Shown here in pieces: positions 60,949 to 64,000 of a stretch of 64,000 bases of DNA (position 1 is its first letter; every line of letters begins with the position of its first letter). This DNA is from Combretum micranthum (lineage: Eukaryota > Streptophyta > Magnoliopsida > Myrtales > Combretaceae), in NCBI GenBank assembly GCA_024138025.1, contig JAMXBD010000204.1, forward strand, positions 1,240,001-1,304,000, in the 5' to 3' direction. The position numbers were made by a program, and so were the translations under genes. The notes beneath the pieces are model-generated. The model saw nothing but the letters and a program-made list of their open reading frames with translations, did no database searches and was not told where the DNA came from.

Positions 60949-61180
60949 AGAAGAACACAAATAGAACACGAGGTCATGTATCATCACGTGTTCCTCTTTG
61001 ACCTCAAACTCAAAGGAATCAAGTTTTATAGAAGAATATGACTAGTACTCGAGGTCATATATTTGCTCGTGTTCCTCTTTAATCTTCAAAACTTGAAGGG
61101 ATTGAGTTTTCTAGAAGAACACAACTAGAACACAGGGTCATGTATTTGCCCGTGTTCCTCTTTAATCATGAACTCATTTG
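60949..61180. repeat. Tandem repeat of ~82 bp, each unit able to form a hairpin
   Basis: Three units start at 60949, 61030 and 61113 with AGAAGAACAC or AGAAGAATATG. Each contains CGAGGTCATGTAT-type words and CGTGTTCCTCTTT. Within units 1 and 3, GAACAC near the start pairs with GTGTTC about 25 bases later (in unit 3 GAACACaGGG against CCCgTGTTC). No coding frame runs through the array. Confidence 0.75.
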
Positions 61181-61999
61181 ATTAAAAAAAAAACATGTGG
61201 AATACATGACCTCATTTATCATTCCATTGCCTTTTGGACCTTCAACCTAGGAGGTCCATGACTAATACACGGGCTAAAGTATCTAGCCGTATAAAAGAAC
61301 ATGCTTTAACACTTGTGCCTGTTGACTTTATCACCCTTTTATACCTTCACCAATTCTCATCCAAATTGTATAAGACTTGACCCAATGCTTCCCTTAAACT
61401 TAAAATAACCCTTTAAACATGATCTTTAAGTATATATCGTTAAACCACAGTGACATAGATATAACAAAAAATACAAATGGATTAAATGTAATTAATCTTG
61501 AACTAATTTCTGACTTTAATTATATACAATTATTGGATATTGAGCTTGAAAAGGGATAGCAAGCTCAAACTAACTAACAAGTACACAGTAATTGTGTCTT
61601 ACTTGCTAAGATAATATTAATAATAGGGCAAAAAACTTAAACTCGGCCTAATTGAGTGTTGATTGCTACTTAGCCACTTACTTTAGAAAGTGGCACACCC
61701 AAATTGAATTGAGAGCCTGATTGCAACTTCGAGATGATGTAATAGATTAAGTGCTTCCCATAGAATGTGTGGATGGGCTCGATAGCTAGTTGATAAGGAA
61801 ATGTTTAAGATCCAGTGGCTAACTAGGAGCAGGTATGAAGTTGTAGCTAGTTATACAGTATATGTGACCCTATATAAACCGTTACAATAGATCATGCTCA
61901 TTGGTGGCAGCCTGTGAGGAAATTATTCGGATGAGACAATTTCCTTATTTTCTTTTATGGTAAGTTTTTAAGACTTATTAAAACCTCCCTCATTCAATG
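61181..61999. other. Unassigned DNA
   Basis: No gene. A TATA-like CCTATATAAACC lies at about 61869-61880. The ATATG before TGACCC at 61860-61866 is an alternative left end for the LTR whose head is at 62709. Confidence 0.35.
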
Positions 62000-62709
62000 C
62001 ATGATCCACTGAGGGAACCTTACCCCTTTTGTTTGGTGGGAGTCATGAGTATTCTTATGTGTATTTGTATTTTTGGAACACTTGAAATACTTTTTTTTAG
62101 CTTAAAATATAATCAAACTTAACTTTTGCTTGTTGCATTTGTTTAGGCATGCATGACATGCATGTATGTGCTTGAATACTGTGTACTAGACTTCACCACT
62201 CACGTTTTACTATTTCAGATATTGAGAGTAATCACTTTGTGGACCTTCACTATGATTCTCTTAGGTATGAGTTTGGTGACACGAAGGAGTAAATGACTAT
62301 TCCTTCATGAATTGCTAGAGACATTAGAGAGAGTTTTATTACTAGACTTTCAAATAGTTGTAATGATGATTGAATGTGTTTTCTTTGAGGATTCGTGCCA
62401 AACATGTGTACTTAGGTTGAGCTTAGCTCCCCTTTTAATGGTTACTTTCTTAAATTGTTTTAAACATTAAATTTTTGTTTCTCTTTTCTTAAAATCCTTA
62501 TCTACAGTTTTGTATAATAGTTCCTCAATTGTTGACACTTCATCAACCGATATGTTGTGGTTTTACTATATAATCTAATAACGATTTTACAACTAAAACT
62601 TGATTAGAAACCCATCTAGCTAACAAAAGTCTTACACATGTTGCTTAAAGGCAATATGTACGGCGAAATAACCATGCCTTAAGCACTTGGGGGCTAGGGT
62701 CGTTTCACA
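62000..62709 (-). mobile_element. LTR head, minus orientation (left end unresolved)
   Basis: On the minus strand the sequence starts TGTGAAACGACCCTAGCC at 62709, analogous to the TGTAAGGACCC and TGTCACGCCC heads of the delimited solo LTRs. About 440 bp further in, the opposite strand reads CTTAGGTATGAGTTTGG, comparable to CAGGTATGAGCTTACG at the corresponding place in the reverse complement of 28720-31991. The bases just outside the head are ATATG. Matching ATATG copies occur near 61860 and 60633, so the LTR could be about 0.85 or 2.1 kb. Confidence 0.45.
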
Positions 62710-64000
62710 ATATGTATTAGGCTTTGTTTTTTACTTCTTAACATTTCAGGTATTGTAGATGATTTCTATGTTAAGGTTTAGTGATCCAGAGTTGTTGGCT
62801 AAATTATGAGTTTAAGAAGTTTTATTTTGCAAAAATCTTTTTGGTGGATTTCTATGGATAACTGTAATTAAATATATAATAATTTTTTTCAACTCTTGCT
62901 CTTTAATATACCTTTTAAGTATAAAACTTTAGATGTGAGCTAAGGTCACTTGATGAGGACCACCTTAGTACCTATTGATAAATAAAGTTAATCTTACTAC
63001 TGAGAAAATTTTAACTTATTACTTGTTTTTGCATGTTTATATAAAATAACCAAACCATGGAAAAACGTATAAAACTGCATGGAAATTTTTATAATAATTA
63101 ATGATGACTTCTTAATTAAAATTGGATTAAAAACTTATATAGCCAATGTATACCTTATATATTTTACGTAAATGATATATGTGGTTAAATTGGTATGTTC
63201 TATGCACTTAGAATGTGACAAAAAAAGTGGGTGCTGAGCCATTAGGCCACTTCTTGAGATTGTTGAAAGTGGGATTGGTCATGAGCTTAAATAGGGGCCT
63301 AATAGGTGTGCATCCATAACATAAAAATCACCTTTCAAGTTAGAGATTGCAAGACTCTAATTATTTATTCTCTCAATATGTTATACATATATACATATAT
63401 AAATTTAGAAAATTAGTTTTTGATATCGATATTTTCACAAATCATAAGGATCGCAGATAATCAGATACCTAACCAAAGATGAAACAAGGTAAGCTAACTT
63501 AGGTTATCTATCATCCACTATCAAGGGGATTATAAAAGAAATAAATTAATTTTTAAGTCTTTTCTCTCAACTAAGTTTAGTCCATAGACGGTCTAATCCT
63601 CTAATTATCATGACTTGATCTTTGACACACTCTACGTTCGATTCCTATCCTAATCCCGACTTTATGATTTTCCTGTAAAAACAAACTATTGAGGGGTAAG
63701 CTATATCCAACTTAGTGACATATATCCATATGCAAAACATACTCATAACAAATAGAATAACAAGCAAGTTTGTTAACAATCATATGAGATGCAACATCTA
63801 CATGAGCAAGCAATACATATGATTAACCAAAAATCATATGTTTGAATGGATTTATGCCCTCCATTTGGGGTTAGGTGTTTCTAATCCATATGACCCTATT
63901 TCGCAAATATGTTTTGTAGATCTTTCCAGCTACTATACGTCCTTGTACATTTTCTGACTACTACTAACCCCACTACTATACGCTTGTCCCACCAAGGGTA
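62710..64000. other. Unassigned DNA, probably LTR-derived at its right end
   Basis: No coding region. About 63700-63890 (CATATGATTAACC-like words, then GAATGGATTTATGCCCTCCA) echoes the layout of 29220-29340 in the solo LTR at 28720. A related plus-oriented LTR may therefore run off the window, but no head was found. Confidence 0.35.

Overview
This is a plant nuclear window, most likely from a eudicot. The evidence is one SHORT-ROOT-type GRAS gene, one gene with plant-style GT/AG introns, a very AT-rich background with many microsatellites, and Ty1/copia, Ty3/gypsy, TRIM and MITE sequences nested in each other. I see no bacterial, organellar or CRISPR features. Only two loci look like working host genes. 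Homology calls come from recognised motifs, not from a database search.

Layout. 1-3.2 kb: the tail of a long LTR, a copia-type LTR and a small TRIM element. 3.2-10.5 kb: non-coding DNA with microsatellites and MITE-like repeats. 10.565-12.160 kb (minus): intact, intronless SHORT-ROOT orthologue. 12.2-18.5 kb: intergenic, with small decayed pol fragments near 17 kb. 18.58-21.51 kb (minus): a four-exon gene for a conserved plant protein of unknown function.

22.5-36 kb: a decayed Ty3/gypsy-like element that keeps gag and protease but shows no reverse transcriptase or integrase. On its opposite strand lies a broken plant-mobile-domain (PMD) gene. That gene is split by a 3.6-kb solo LTR with duplicated target ATATG, and this LTR is itself split by a 3.27-kb solo LTR with duplicated target AGTTC. 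36.6-37.0 kb: a chromodomain-bearing gypsy integrase tail. 37.7-40.2 kb: a direct duplication of about 650 bp.

41.7-46.3 kb (minus): copia element 1, structurally complete but with a disrupted frame. 46.3-50.4 kb: repeats and a 1.17-kb solo LTR with target CTGAT. 50.44-59.02 kb (minus): copia element 2 with target TGGAC, interrupted inside reverse transcriptase by a 3.67-kb solo LTR with target TACAT. 59-64 kb: unrecognised repeat-rich DNA and pieces of related LTRs.

Overall the window records repeated LTR insertion followed by LTR-LTR recombination: several well-delimited solo LTRs and only two copia elements that keep both LTRs. The SHORT-ROOT gene and the four-exon gene lie outside the nested clusters.
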